A stretch of 64,000 nt of DNA from Methanococcus vannielii SB (GTDB taxonomy: Archaea > AGJL01 > Methanococci > Methanococcales > Methanococcaceae), in contig NC_009634.1 of NCBI RefSeq assembly GCF_000017165.1, positions 1,006,249 through 1,070,248 of the forward strand. Reading direction: 5' to 3'. The position numbers were made by a program, and so were the translations under genes. Positions within the stretch are counted from its first letter, which is position 1. The number at the start of each line of letters is the position of its first letter. The notes under the pieces are model-generated. The model was not told the origin of the DNA and did not search any database. It worked only from the letters and a program-made list of their open reading frames with translations. Positions 16,390 to 25,234 of the stretch are shown in pieces.

Positions 16390-17074
16390 TTGAATCACCT
16401 TCGCTCATTTTCTTCACTATTTCAACGTGATTATTGATTAAATTTTTTAAAAGAGTTTTACCGTAATTTTTATCAAGAAAAATTGCACCTTTTTCTTCTA
16501 AAATTTTTGCTTCGTTGTCAATATCAGTATTTTTCAGTCTTGCTTCTGTTAACCCTATCATCCCTATTTCAGGATAAGTTTTAAATGAGTGAGTTTTCAT
16601 TTTATCCTCGGAAAGTATTCCAACAGCATAGCCAATTGCAATTTCTTCGAATGCAGCGTGCGTAAAACATACGTTTTCCAAAATTACGGAAGTTTTTTTA
16701 TCATTTAACTCTGAAATTAAATCCTTAATAAGAGTGTTTCCGCCATGGCAATTTATTATTAAAAACTTGTTGATTCCAATTTTTTTGGAATGTTCAATCA
16801 TAATCTTTATGTATTCGACTACTTCGTTTGGAGAATTATGGATTCCGTGTTTTACGTAACTGTATTCGGTAGATGGAATTACTACTCCTAAAAATTTAGC
16901 CCCCGTTAAAATTGAAACGTTTAATCCAATATATGATGCTATTTTTGCATCGGTATCTATTGGTAGGGCTGAGCCATGATTTTCAAGAAAAGATCCAAGT
17001 GCAATAATGCCAATTTTATGGACTTCTTCGTTTAAAATATTCCCTGAATTATATCGTAATTCCATTTTATCCAT
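16358..17074 (-). CDS. arfB: 2-amino-5-formylamino-6-ribosylaminopyrimidinone 5'-phosphate deformylase (ArfB)
   Basis: ArfB removes the formyl group from the GTP cyclohydrolase III product in the riboflavin/F420 pathway of methanogens. The 238-residue protein belongs to the creatininase family of metal amidohydrolases: [16 protein letters not shown] (about 28-43) gives the E-x-H-G and P-x-D-T-D ligands, then HGIHNSP and INCHGGN (about 110-116). The ATG at 17074 directly abuts the nop10 stop codon; a second ATG three codons on (17065) is possible, since neither has a clear ribosome binding site. Its place at the end of the translation gene cluster is probably convenience rather than function. 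Confidence 0.88.
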
Positions 17075-17233
17075 CTATTTTTTTAAAGATTTTTTGAGCA
17101 TTCTCCGGTATTTTCCATATTTATCTACCGGGGAAAACCTTGGAGGTTTGACAGTACCTGCTTTTTCATTACAGTCAATACAGTACTCTTTTAAAGTATA
17201 TTTGCCACATTTTGGACATTTTTTCATCTGCAT
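17075..17233 (-). CDS. nop10: Ribosome biogenesis protein Nop10
   Basis: A 52-residue protein of the H/ACA RNP that guides pseudouridylation. It has the zinc motif [13 protein letters not shown]-x2-C and the conserved [16 protein letters not shown] tail that contacts Cbf5. The ATG at 17233 has GGAG about ten bases ahead and begins eight bases after the eIF2-alpha stop; a second ATG at 17227 is possible. Gar1, another subunit of the same RNP, is encoded at 53878. Confidence 0.95.
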
Positions 17234-17241
17234 GGTATCGA

Positions 17242-18039
17242 TTACTCCTCTACCCTAACAAAACTACCCTGTCCGCCCTTGTAGTCTTTAATATACTCAA
17301 TTGCTTCTTCTGCAACTCTTCTTAAAACTTCTTCACCACTCTTATAATCTGGTGCAATTACTTCTATCCGGTATTTTGGAGCCCCGACATACGTAATATT
17401 CACCTTAACGTCTTCGTAAGGGTTTGCTTTGAAAGCCTTTTTAAGACCGTTTTTAATTACTTTTACCCCTGAAGGTTCCGTGGTTGTAAGTGTAAGAATT
17501 CCATCGACTTTAACGTTTGAAAGTTCGATGTTTTCACATGCAACTTCATAAATCATATCTGCCCATTCTTTAGAAACCGGAGTTTCGAGTTCATCTAATA
17601 CTTCTTTTCCTTCAATTACCATTGATTCAAATGCATCGTAAAGTTCACCGAATTTATCAACTAACAAGTAACCTACAGCTTCCCATCCATCTTCAAGGGT
17701 TTTTCCAAGCTTTTCAGATGCAAATTGGAGTAATTTTTCAGCTCTTTGGAATTTTTTCCATTCTTGAACCTTAGATTTTTTTTGTTGGTCAGTTGCACGT
17801 TTTAAAGAAAGGTCTATCTGGTTTTTACCGGGATTTACCCTCATTACCTTTGCAACTACTCTTTGACCTTTTTTAATGTGGTCTCGTATATTTTTAATCC
17901 ATCCTGAAGACACTTCAGAAATATGAACCATTCCCTCTTTTCCAGGGTACTCTAAAAGCTCGATAAATGCACCAAATGCTTTCACATCAGTAACATTTCC
18001 AATAACAATATCTCCCTCTTCAGGAAAATCTTTCCGCAT
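17242..18039 (-). CDS. eif2a: Translation initiation factor aIF2 subunit alpha
   Basis: Part of the aIF2 heterotrimer that carries initiator tRNA to the ribosome. The 265-residue protein has an N-terminal S1 domain (GDIVIGNVTDVKAFGAFIEL to DLSLKR, about residues 8-80), a helical middle and a C-terminal alpha/beta domain starting near residue 170. The start is the ATG at 18039 after AAGGTGGAACTT; a GTG nine bases upstream is part of that binding site. The cluster rpl44e-rps27e-eif2a-nop10 is conserved across Archaea. Confidence 0.95.
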   Translation of the reverse strand: MRKDFPEEGDIVIGNVTDVKAFGAFIELLEYPGKEGMVHISEVSSGWIKNIRDHIKKGQRVVAKVMRVNPGKNQIDLSLKRATDQQKKSKVQEWKKFQRAEKLLQFASEKLGKTLEDGWEAVGYLLVDKFGELYDAFESMVIEGKEVLDELETPVSKEWADMIYEVACENIELSNVKVDGILTLTTTEPSGVKVIKNGLKKAFKANPYEDVKVNITYVGAPKYRIEVIAPDYKSGEEVLRRVAEEAIEYIKDYKGGQGSFVRVEE

Positions 18040-18158
18040 AAGTTCCACCTTGATTAAATTATAAATAGCATACTGACTAGTTTATACACAATATAGTATT
18101 TAAATACTTATAAAACTATTCAAGCTATTTTAAAAATTTTTGAAAAAAGAAAAAAGAT

Positions 18159-18344
18159 TTACTGTAATACTTCTAAAATCTTTGCCTTAATTGCCCCTTT
18201 TGAGGCTTTTGGTTCAGCAATGATTTTTCCGCATGATGTACACTTTACTTCAGTTGCAGGGCATCCAAATATAACCTGTTCGTTGCTACAGTCTGTACAC
18301 TGAACTTTTAAGAATCTGCTTTTAGGTTTTGAGATTAATTGCAT
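18159..18344 (-). CDS. rps27e: Ribosomal protein eS27 (S27e)
   Basis: A 61-residue small-subunit protein with the four-Cys zinc ribbon CTDCSNEQVIFG-C ... C-x2-C (CTDC at about 16-19, CTSC at about 35-38) and the conserved FLKVQC entry. It is preceded by GGTGAG and lies 22 bases after rpl44e. Confidence 0.95.
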   Translation of the reverse strand: MQLISKPKSRFLKVQCTDCSNEQVIFGCPATEVKCTSCGKIIAEPKASKGAIKAKILEVLQ

Positions 18345-18366
18345 TTTTTCTCACCGTTTTTCTTAA

Positions 18367-18648
18367 TTAGTCTACCAATTCAAAAATCCTTGCTCTAAAG
18401 CCGCCGTTACTCCTTTCGTGCATTTTTCCACATTCTGCACATTTGTATCGTAAGTCCAATTTTTTAATTGGCTTAGCTCCACCTGGTAACGGTCTTGGGT
18501 ATCCTCCGTACCCCGCAGTTACTCTTCTAAACTGCCTTTGGCCCCATTTCAATTCACTAGCTTTTCTTTTTTTAGCTTTCTCTACTGTATGGGCAGTATG
18601 CTTCTTACAGTATGGACAGTACCTTTTTATCTTTTTTTTCATCTTCAT
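18367..18648 (-). CDS. rpl44e: Ribosomal protein eL42 (L44e)
   Basis: A 93-residue large-subunit protein with zinc-binding CPYC and CAEC pairs and the conserved basic middle [12 protein letters not shown]-x-PRP. I start at the ATG at 18648, six bases after GGGTGA; another in-frame ATG (18654) abuts that binding site and an internal one follows two codons on. The 5' end overlaps the 3' end of the GINS gene by 44 bases, implying coupled translation. Confidence 0.94.
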   Translation of the reverse strand: MKMKKKIKRYCPYCKKHTAHTVEKAKKRKASELKWGQRQFRRVTAGYGGYPRPLPGGAKPIKKLDLRYKCAECGKMHERSNGGFRARIFELVD

Positions 18649-19192
18649 GGACATTCACCCGTTTAACCACATTGTGTTTCTCTAAAATCTTTGAAAATTT
18701 CCTATCCAAAGAGATAATGTCATTCTTGTTTAAAATATACTGCAAATTCCCGTCCGTAAAGCATGGGAACTTAGTGATGACTCTTACAATATCAATATCA
18801 CTTTCAGTATTTATAGGTTTTGGTTTTTGACATGCACCTTCATTTTCATGCCCCGTATCTAAATTAAGCTGATTTTTAAATTTTTTTTTATCAATATCCT
18901 CTTTTTTATAGATATCTTCAATATCTAAGCGACCAAAGAGGATATCTTCAATAAATTTTAAAAGCTTTTTTTCATCCTTTGTAGTATTATTTGGGCTTTC
19001 CTTGAGGCAGTTAATTTTGTAATAACGAATGTTTAAAAGTTCCATTAAATAATATTTCGTCCTTTCAAGTTTAAAATTGTCGTCTATTGTTTCAATATAT
19101 TTTTTTGCATCAGGGTAAAAATTTTCAGGTAATTCCCCTAAACCCTCTTTTAAAAATTCGTTAAAAAATGCATCCCTTATTTTTTTATACAT
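18605..19192 (-). CDS. DNA replication complex GINS protein
   Basis: A GINS subunit, which joins MCM helicase to primase and GINS-associated nuclease at the fork. The 195-residue protein has an alpha-helical N-terminal domain and, after an acidic linker near residues 100-125, a small beta-rich C-terminal domain starting [12 protein letters not shown], the order typical of archaeal Gins51. The start is the ATG at 19192 after AGTGAAAGAC; the upstream GTG at 19201 lies in that site. It is next to PCNA, as in many Archaea. Confidence 0.87.
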   Translation of the reverse strand: MYKKIRDAFFNEFLKEGLGELPENFYPDAKKYIETIDDNFKLERTKYYLMELLNIRYYKINCLKESPNNTTKDEKKLLKFIEDILFGRLDIEDIYKKEDIDKKKFKNQLNLDTGHENEGACQKPKPINTESDIDIVRVITKFPCFTDGNLQYILNKNDIISLDRKFSKILEKHNVVKRVNVHEDEKKDKKVLSIL

Positions 19193-19230
19193 GTCTTTCA
19201 CTTTTTAAAAATCAAAGTAATAAAGTTAAA

Positions 19231-19980
19231 TTAAGATTCAATTCTTGGTGCAAGTAAAAATACAAGTTTAGAACCGCTAACTTCATATTCAATTTTTACA
19301 GGCATGTCTGAACCTAAGTATATTTTAAGAATATCTTCTGCTGAAGTTGATTTTGTTAAATCTTTTAAATAGGCTAAATTAAATGTGCTTTTCGAAGGTT
19401 CTGACATTTTAAATTCAGTTAAAGTTTCATATTCGTCATTGTTATTTTCAAATACAGTTTCACTCTGGTTTAAATCACCTTTTGAATAGATTACAAATTT
19501 ATCTTCATCTACTTTAAGAGTTATGTGATCGTTTACTAGCTCCGCATCTTTTAATGCTTCAACAAATGCCCCTGCCTTAATTGAAACCTGATTTGGATAG
19601 GATATATCTGGAACTTTTAAATTACTTGATGAAACATCATATAATGCAATTGAAAACTTTCTTGTAACATTACTTTTAAAAGTAACATTTAATTTATTTT
19701 TTTCATCATCAAGCTCCAAAATTAGCTTTTCATCCCCCTTACTTCTTGCAATTATCTTTTTTAATGCTTCTAAATCAATACCAATATCATGAATATCTCC
19801 CTCATAACTCTCAAAAACTTCTTTTGGCATCCCCATACTTACGAGGGCAACGTGTGATGGATCCATTGCACTTGCTTTAATTCCGGTTTCATCTACTTCA
19901 AAACAAATTTCGTCTACTAGGTTGCTTGTCGCATTTATAACTTTTTTAAAATCCCTTGAATTACATGTAGCTTTAAACAT
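19231..19980 (-). CDS. pcn: DNA polymerase sliding clamp (PCNA)
   Basis: A 249-residue PCNA that forms a trimeric ring around DNA. Clear features are the [19 protein letters not shown] segment (about residues 31-49, the family's [18 protein letters not shown]), the central interdomain loop, and the C-terminal [10 protein letters not shown], which is the docking site for PIP-box partners. First gene of the pcn-gins-rpl44e cluster. Confidence 0.96.
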   Translation of the reverse strand: MFKATCNSRDFKKVINATSNLVDEICFEVDETGIKASAMDPSHVALVSMGMPKEVFESYEGDIHDIGIDLEALKKIIARSKGDEKLILELDDEKNKLNVTFKSNVTRKFSIALYDVSSSNLKVPDISYPNQVSIKAGAFVEALKDAELVNDHITLKVDEDKFVIYSKGDLNQSETVFENNNDEYETLTEFKMSEPSKSTFNLAYLKDLTKSTSAEDILKIYLGSDMPVKIEYEVSGSKLVFLLAPRIES

Positions 19981-20077
19981 CTATTCACCAGTTAGTTTTA
20001 TCTGTATGAATTATTACAAACCTATTTTGTACAAAAATATATATGGTTTTTTAAGTGATTTTTATAAAAATTCAAAA

Positions 20078-20968
20078 TTACTGGCCAGAAACAAAGTCCC
20101 AAAAAGACTTTATTGCACTTGGATTTCTTGGTTTTTTACCCTTTACAAGGTATAGGTATCTTGTAAGGTCTAAATCTTCAATCGGCACTATCTTTAATTG
20201 CCCGGATTCAGCTGCTTTTCTTGCAGGAATTTCTGAAAGAATACTTACCCCATAACCTTCGGAAACTGCGGTAATTATTGAAGAAGTACTTCCAAGGCTC
20301 ATTACTATGTGTAAATCCATCATTGAATAGCCTTTTTCTTGTAATGCATCTACCAAAATTTCTCTAGTTCCCGAACCTATTTCTCTATCAATATAGTCTT
20401 CTTTTAAAACGTCTGCAAGTTTTGCAACCGATTTTTTTGAAAGAGGGTGTTCTGATGGAACGATTAATACAAGCCTGTCTTTTCCGATTACTATACTTTC
20501 ATATGTTTTATCGTAAATATTCCCTACTGCAATTATATCAACTACCCTATCCTCTAAAAGTTTAAAACACTTTTCAGAATCAGTAATCTGTATTTGAAAA
20601 GAAACATCCTTATATTCTTTAGTATAGTCTTTAAGTATACTTGGAAGAAGGTGTTCTCCAGGTGTAGTACTTGCTGCAATTTTTATTACTCCTTCAGGAT
20701 GTTCATGGAGTATTCTCATCTGTTGCTTTGAGTTGTTTATACTTTCAAGTATTTTTTCGGAATTTTCATAAAGGATGTTTCCTTCAAGCGTTAAATCTAC
20801 ACCTTCAGGAGTTCTTAAAAATAGTTGTGCATCAAAATACTTTTCTAAAACAGATATGTGGTTACTTACTGTTCCTTGGGTAACACCAAGTTTTTTTGCA
20901 GCCTTAGAAAAGCTTTTAGTCTTTGAGGCGTAAATAAATGTTTGAAAATAACTAATTTTTGGATCCAT
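20078..20968 (-). CDS. LysR-family transcriptional regulator
   Basis: A 296-residue LysR protein: winged HTH at residues 5-65 (TFIYASKTKSFSKAAKKLGVTQGTVSNHISVLE), then a periplasmic-binding-protein-like effector domain from about 90 (GVIKIAASTTPGEHLLPSIL). The effector domain resembles CysB/CysL-type anion or small-ligand sensors by its order of motifs, but the ligand cannot be read. It is divergent from the PLP-enzyme gene at 21106 with a 137-base spacer, the usual layout when LysR controls its neighbour. A LysR protein (HrsM) regulates selenium-responsive genes in Methanococcus; nothing here shows that this is that protein. Confidence 0.9.
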   Translation of the reverse strand: MDPKISYFQTFIYASKTKSFSKAAKKLGVTQGTVSNHISVLEKYFDAQLFLRTPEGVDLTLEGNILYENSEKILESINNSKQQMRILHEHPEGVIKIAASTTPGEHLLPSILKDYTKEYKDVSFQIQITDSEKCFKLLEDRVVDIIAVGNIYDKTYESIVIGKDRLVLIVPSEHPLSKKSVAKLADVLKEDYIDREIGSGTREILVDALQEKGYSMMDLHIVMSLGSTSSIITAVSEGYGVSILSEIPARKAAESGQLKIVPIEDLDLTRYLYLVKGKKPRNPSAIKSFWDFVSGQ

Positions 20969-21105
20969 AATCTATCACATTTGCCTTAATTCTTAACTTA
21001 AGATACTATATACTTATTAGAAAAACTAATATATATATCATTCGAATACTATTCTTAAAATCATATAAAAAAATTATGATAGTTATGTTATTTTCTGGTG
21101 ATAGT

Positions 21106-22068
21106 ATGATTATACCTCATAGAAAACCATGTATCGAATCCCAAATTCGAGTAAAAGGGGATTTAGAAGAATTGAATTATATTTTAAATGACTTATTAGC
21201 TTTTAAAAAGGAATTAACAGTACTTCCTTCCGGAAACTCTGCAATAAATATTGCTTCAAAAATAGTTTCAAGATTAAACATTAATTCAAAAACATTAATT
21301 CCTGATATGGGCGGTTGGAAAGGCTTTGAAATATATTCTAAACTTAATGGGTTAAAAATTGAAGAAATAGAAACTGACCTTGGAATTATAAATATTGAAA
21401 CATTGGTTGAAAAATTAAAGGATAATGATATAAAATCGATTTTTTTAACATCTCTTGCAGGATATCTTGCGCCACAACCTTTAAAGGAAATTAAAAAAGT
21501 TTGTATGGAAAACGAGGTTATTTTTATTGAGGATATTTCTGGAAAAATTGGAGGGGACTCAGGATATGGGGATATTATTGTCTGCTCAACAGGTTCGCCA
21601 AAAATAATAAATTGTGAATACGGAGGATTTTTAGGAATTTCAAAAGAATTAATTGAGAAAATGAAAGAAAATAACATTAAAGAAGATATTAAAAATATTT
21701 TAAAGACTTATAAAGTGCAGAATATCTATGGTAGTTTAAAGGAAGAATCTTTGCGTTCAAAAAAAACGTATAGGATGTGTAATAACTTCTCAAAAATATT
21801 AAAGGATAATATTGAAAATGCATATTTTAAAGATTTAGAAGGCATTTCAGTCTTTGTAGAATGTGAAACCCCAAAAGATATCGTTAAAAATGTTGAAAAA
21901 AATCTAAAACTTGATAATGGAAAATCATTGTTTACTTTGTGTCCATTGTATGAACGAATATTTAAAAAAGGATTTGTAATTGAGGTAAAAAAAATGGATG
22001 TTTTAAAAATGGAGTATTCAGATATTGATGGAATCTCATTAGTCTTAAATAAATTTTTAAATGGGTAA
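21106..22068 (+). CDS. PLP-dependent aminotransferase-like protein
   Basis: A 320-residue fold-type I PLP enzyme. PSGNSAINIASKIV (about 43-56) fits the cofactor phosphate site, FIEDISGKIG (near 148) the Asp that pairs with the pyridine nitrogen, and CSTGSPKIINCEYGGFLG (about 167-184) the Schiff-base Lys. It resembles DegT/aromatic-aminotransferase branches but is shorter and lacks a clear C-terminal small domain, so substrate and even activity are uncertain. I start at the ATG at 21106 with GGTGAT four bases ahead, ten codons into the longer frame. A LysR gene faces it. Confidence 0.7.
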   Translation: MIIPHRKPCIESQIRVKGDLEELNYILNDLLAFKKELTVLPSGNSAINIASKIVSRLNINSKTLIPDMGGWKGFEIYSKLNGLKIEEIETDLGIINIETLVEKLKDNDIKSIFLTSLAGYLAPQPLKEIKKVCMENEVIFIEDISGKIGGDSGYGDIIVCSTGSPKIINCEYGGFLGISKELIEKMKENNIKEDIKNILKTYKVQNIYGSLKEESLRSKKTYRMCNNFSKILKDNIENAYFKDLEGISVFVECETPKDIVKNVEKNLKLDNGKSLFTLCPLYERIFKKGFVIEVKKMDVLKMEYSDIDGISLVLNKFLNG

Positions 22069-22094
22069 ATTATATTGAAAAAGAGTGTGTATGA

Positions 22095-22127
22095 ACAGTA
22101 GTGAGATTATTTAACCCCCTACTGCTG
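22095..22127 (+). repeat. Stem-loop sharing its core with the RNA at 10141
   Basis: ACAGTAGTGAGATTATT, then TAACCCCC, then TACTGCTG. CAGTAG (22096-22101) pairs with CTACTG (22119-22124) and the loop holds TGAGATTATTTAACCCC. The first 17 bases are identical to those at 10152-10168, and both copies go on to TTAA plus a C run. It lies between converging genes, 26 bases after the PLP-enzyme stop, so it may be a terminator-like 3' element or a small RNA. The strand is uncertain. Confidence 0.5.
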
Positions 22128-22236
22128 AAAACATTTAAAATCCATATCCCCAATACTTACGTATTGTCTCATAAGTATATATGTATTATTATTTTATCCA
22201 AATAGCAAATATTGTAAAAAAAAAGAAAATTAAATT

Positions 22237-22581
22237 TTAAAATGCAGCTTTTATTTTTTCAGTAGCTTTTTTCATTGAAATTCTAATTAATCCTAGATTA
22301 ACTTTTGAATCGGCTAAAACTACTAAAATACCTTCACCTGCATCGGTCATTAGAGTTTTTCCAAATTCTCCTTCAACCATCATTTGTTCAAGGTTTCCTT
22401 GATTAATTTCATTTGCAGTTCTTTCCGCAGAACCAAATGCAGCTGAAGCCATTGCACCAATAAGTTCGTTATCAAGGTTTGATGGAATTTGTGATGCAAT
22501 AACTAAACCGTCTTTTCCAACAACCATCGAACCTTTTATGCCCTCGGTTTTACTCAAATCTGCTAAAATTCTATCTATCAT
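22237..22581 (-). CDS. Roadblock/LC7-domain protein
   Basis: A 114-residue protein with the roadblock/LC7 fold: an N-terminal helix, GIKGSMVVGKDGLVIASQIP (about 14-33), a helix with MASAAFGSAERTANEI, and two closing strands including GILVVLADSKVNLGLIRI. Proteins of this family dimerise and regulate small GTPases, as MglB does for MglA. A small GTPase gene lies 12 bases upstream, so the pair is probably a GTPase with its activating or docking partner. Confidence 0.88.
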   Translation of the reverse strand: MIDRILADLSKTEGIKGSMVVGKDGLVIASQIPSNLDNELIGAMASAAFGSAERTANEINQGNLEQMMVEGEFGKTLMTDAGEGILVVLADSKVNLGLIRISMKKATEKIKAAF

Positions 22582-22593
22582 ACTATTACCCCA

Positions 22594-23070
22594 CTAAATA
22601 ATGTTAAGTTGATTGAATATTTCAGATAGTCCCTCTTTTCGGCGTATTGACCCATGAATAATATTTTGAATATTTTCATCTAAGATTACTAGTGATTTCT
22701 TAATTTCTAATGCGTTTGATTCATTACATAAGTCCATTTTATTAATAAATACCGAATAAGGAATTTTTCTTTTAGAAAGCATTTTTATTATTTCTAAATC
22801 TACGTTTCTAAGGCCAATTGTGGCATCAAGAACCAAAATTCCGTAGTCGGCACCTTCTATTGCAACTTCTCTCATGAACCCAAATCTTTCTTGTCCGGGA
22901 GTTCCAAAGAAATGCAATTTTTTATCTAGAAGTTCAATTCTACCATAGTCAATTGCAACAGTAGTTCCTTTATGCTCCACTTTTGAAACATTTTTAATTA
23001 AGGCATCCATGAGTGATGTTTTACCAACGTCTTCTGAACCCATTACTACAATTTTAAGTTCTTTTACCAT
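22594..23070 (-). CDS. Small Ras/Arf-like GTPase
   Basis: A 158-residue single-domain GTPase: G1 loop GSEDVGKTS (about 11-19), switch-region Thr in KGTTVAIDYG, G3 GTPGQERF (about 56-63), and G4 NKMD (about 110-113); G5 is not obvious (IHGSIRRKEG). The Thr in place of Asp in G3 (GTPGQ rather than DTPGQ or DTAGQ) is notable but seen in relatives. It forms an operon with the roadblock protein downstream and hmdII seven bases upstream. Such pairs set polarity or motility in bacteria; the role in methanogens is unknown to me. Confidence 0.85.
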   Translation of the reverse strand: MVKELKIVVMGSEDVGKTSLMDALIKNVSKVEHKGTTVAIDYGRIELLDKKLHFFGTPGQERFGFMREVAIEGADYGILVLDATIGLRNVDLEIIKMLSKRKIPYSVFINKMDLCNESNALEIKKSLVILDENIQNIIHGSIRRKEGLSEIFNQLNII

Positions 23071-23077
23071 ACTACAC

Positions 23078-24103
23078 CTATTGGAAGAGCTTCCTAGTAC
23101 TTCTTTTTATTGCACCATTTGCTGCAGCCCCGCCAATTAACGTTTCTAATTCTTTAACAAGAGATTGCGCTGCAACAAGAGTTGTAGGTTTTATTTCTGC
23201 ATTTTCAGATGCGTGCTTTAATTCACCATCTAAGCTCTTTAAAATATCGAGTGCTGCATCTAAATCTTTTTGTTTTTCAAGTAGATGCATTGATGATGCA
23301 GTTTTTGTAAGTAATTCTGGATTTAACGCTTTTAAAAGGCCATTTACTCCCGAAGTTTCAACTAAGGATGCCATTGTTTGTAAAGTCATTAAAATTTGCT
23401 GTTCTACCATTTTCTTTGGAGCTTTAATAATTTTTGTTCCAACCGAATAGTAATCTAAAACACCTGAAAGTGTAACTGCAGTTAATAGTGAACCCATGTC
23501 TGAAACCGTTGCTGAAACATCTGCAGGGATTAAATAAGGCACTTTGTCCACACTTTCAGTAAGCCGTACACATTTTTGTATCTGTTCATCATTTGCATAT
23601 GAAGTACCATTTGTAGCCTTATTGCTTATTACATAGTGCCCATGTTGAGGAGTTCCCGGAACTGCTGCTGGGTGCATTGAAGTAATACCTATGTCTTTTC
23701 GTTTGGTTCTTAATTCAACTTCAAGCATTGCGTATAATGTAACAGGAGAAACTGTGCATGTATTTGCAATTATTGCATTTTCTGGAAGATGAGGTAAAAT
23801 TTTTTTAGCGATTTCAACCGTTTTTTTACCAAACGGAGTGAAAAATATTGCGATTTCTGCATTTTTTGAAGCTTCAATATCGTCAGATACAACATTTACT
23901 CCTGCACTTTCAACAATACTCCATTGTTCATCGTTTAGGTTTGATTTATTAATTTCTGCTAAAATAACTTCGTGGCCAGCTTTTGCAAATTCTATCGCCA
24001 TTCTGCTCCCACCATAAGGGGCAGTACCACCAAACGATTCAGGTAACTTTAGTTGATTAACATAAAGATTCTGGTTACCCGCACCATATACCGTAACTTT
24101 CAT
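23078..24103 (-). CDS. hmdII: HmdII, paralogue of H2-forming methylene-H4MPT dehydrogenase
   Basis: A 341-residue relative of [Fe]-hydrogenase Hmd. The Rossmann domain starts MKVTVYGAGNQ. The segment NTCTVSPVTLY (Cys116) corresponds to HACTIPTTLF of Hmd, whose Cys binds the iron of the FeGP cofactor, and SMHPAAVPGTPQHGH corresponds to SYHPGAVPEMKGQ. The catalytic His14 of Hmd (in GAGCYRTH) has no counterpart here (GAGNQNLY). So it can probably bind the cofactor but not catalyse the hydrogenase reaction, as reported for HmdII proteins, for which a sensory or scaffold role has been proposed. It is in an operon with a methyltransferase, a GTPase and a roadblock protein. Confidence 0.88.
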   Translation of the reverse strand: MKVTVYGAGNQNLYVNQLKLPESFGGTAPYGGSRMAIEFAKAGHEVILAEINKSNLNDEQWSIVESAGVNVVSDDIEASKNAEIAIFFTPFGKKTVEIAKKILPHLPENAIIANTCTVSPVTLYAMLEVELRTKRKDIGITSMHPAAVPGTPQHGHYVISNKATNGTSYANDEQIQKCVRLTESVDKVPYLIPADVSATVSDMGSLLTAVTLSGVLDYYSVGTKIIKAPKKMVEQQILMTLQTMASLVETSGVNGLLKALNPELLTKTASSMHLLEKQKDLDAALDILKSLDGELKHASENAEIKPTTLVAAQSLVKELETLIGGAAANGAIKRSTRKLFQ

Positions 24104-24153
24104 TAGACCACCTTTAAAAAATAAAAACGTAACTATTATAGGCAGTCAAATTA

Positions 24154-25230
24154 TTAAATCCTTTCTATTACGATGCAATTATTACCTAATAACTCATAAT
24201 TATATCCATAGCCTAAAATTTCTAGCTGATTTAAAATGTCTTTCCTTGAGTTGTAACCTTTAAAGTACTTATTAAGGCCCTTATAAAATTCAAATAAAGG
24301 CGTATTTACTGCAGGGTTTTCAGTGAAAAATTCTTCCATTATAACAAGTTTACCGCCTTTTTTTAGCGAATCCATCATTTTTTTAAGAAATAAATTTTTA
24401 GAATCTGTATAGGATAAAGTGTGGGCACATATTACATAATCATACGTATATTTAGAAATTGTTTCACAAAAGTCTAAGGGCTTTAGTGAAGCACAATCTA
24501 ATCCATTTCTTTTAAGCCTTCCTTCTGCAATTTTTATAAGTTTTTTTGAGACGTCAACTCCCATATAGTACCCGTTTGGGGATAATTTTGAAGCATAATA
24601 TTGAGGGGCTCTTGAACCACACCCTACTTCAAGAACACTATCTCCATCTTTAAGATCAAGGTATTCTGAAATTACATCCCTACATGTTTTCATGTAGTTC
24701 GTGTTTAACATTATATCCCAAATATCTGCATCCTTTTTAAAATTTAAAACAACTTCTGGATGTTCATATCCAATAAGTGCATACTGAACTAAACTAGATA
24801 TAAAATCATAATTAGAAAAATGGTCTGAAATAAGTTTTTCATGATCAGGATATATTGAAGAATATTTAAAGCTAGGATTTAACTCTAAAAATCCATCATC
24901 AGTTAGAAATAGCATTTTTAAAGCCAAAGCTGTTTTAACATATTTATTTATAATGTCTTTGTTTGGATACGGCAGTATATTTTCAACAGTATCTAACTTG
25001 GGCCTATTATCATCTATTGCTTTAAATATTCCAAATTTTAAGCCCTGTCTAAAAAATATGCCTATTAATTCATTATTAATATATTCAACAGTATAATTTA
25101 GTGACTCTACTTTCTTTTTTATGCCGTTTACTTCAATGATTCCGGTTTTAGAATGTTTCAAAAGTTCGCCCTCTGAAATCATATTCATACTCACCCCTGT
25201 TTCTTTCCCATATATTTCGGATAGTACCAT
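24154..25230 (-). CDS. SAM-dependent methyltransferase with N-terminal winged-helix-like domain
   Basis: A 358-residue protein. The C-terminal half is a class I Rossmann methyltransferase: motif I VLEVGCGSRAPQYYASKL (about 199-216), motif II YYMGVDVSKKLIKIAEGRL, and motif IV YDYVICAHTLSYTD. The N-terminal half looks like the helical dimerisation/winged-helix region of O-methyltransferases. The substrate is unknown. It lies between earA and hmdII; its start site GGTGAAATTATG contains the earA stop codon, so translation is coupled. A second start (MNMISEG, after GGGGTGAGT) is possible. Confidence 0.82.
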   Translation of the reverse strand: MVLSEIYGKETGVSMNMISEGELLKHSKTGIIEVNGIKKKVESLNYTVEYINNELIGIFFRQGLKFGIFKAIDDNRPKLDTVENILPYPNKDIINKYVKTALALKMLFLTDDGFLELNPSFKYSSIYPDHEKLISDHFSNYDFISSLVQYALIGYEHPEVVLNFKKDADIWDIMLNTNYMKTCRDVISEYLDLKDGDSVLEVGCGSRAPQYYASKLSPNGYYMGVDVSKKLIKIAEGRLKRNGLDCASLKPLDFCETISKYTYDYVICAHTLSYTDSKNLFLKKMMDSLKKGGKLVIMEEFFTENPAVNTPLFEFYKGLNKYFKGYNSRKDILNQLEILGYGYNYELLGNNCIVIERI

Positions 25231-25234
25231 AATT

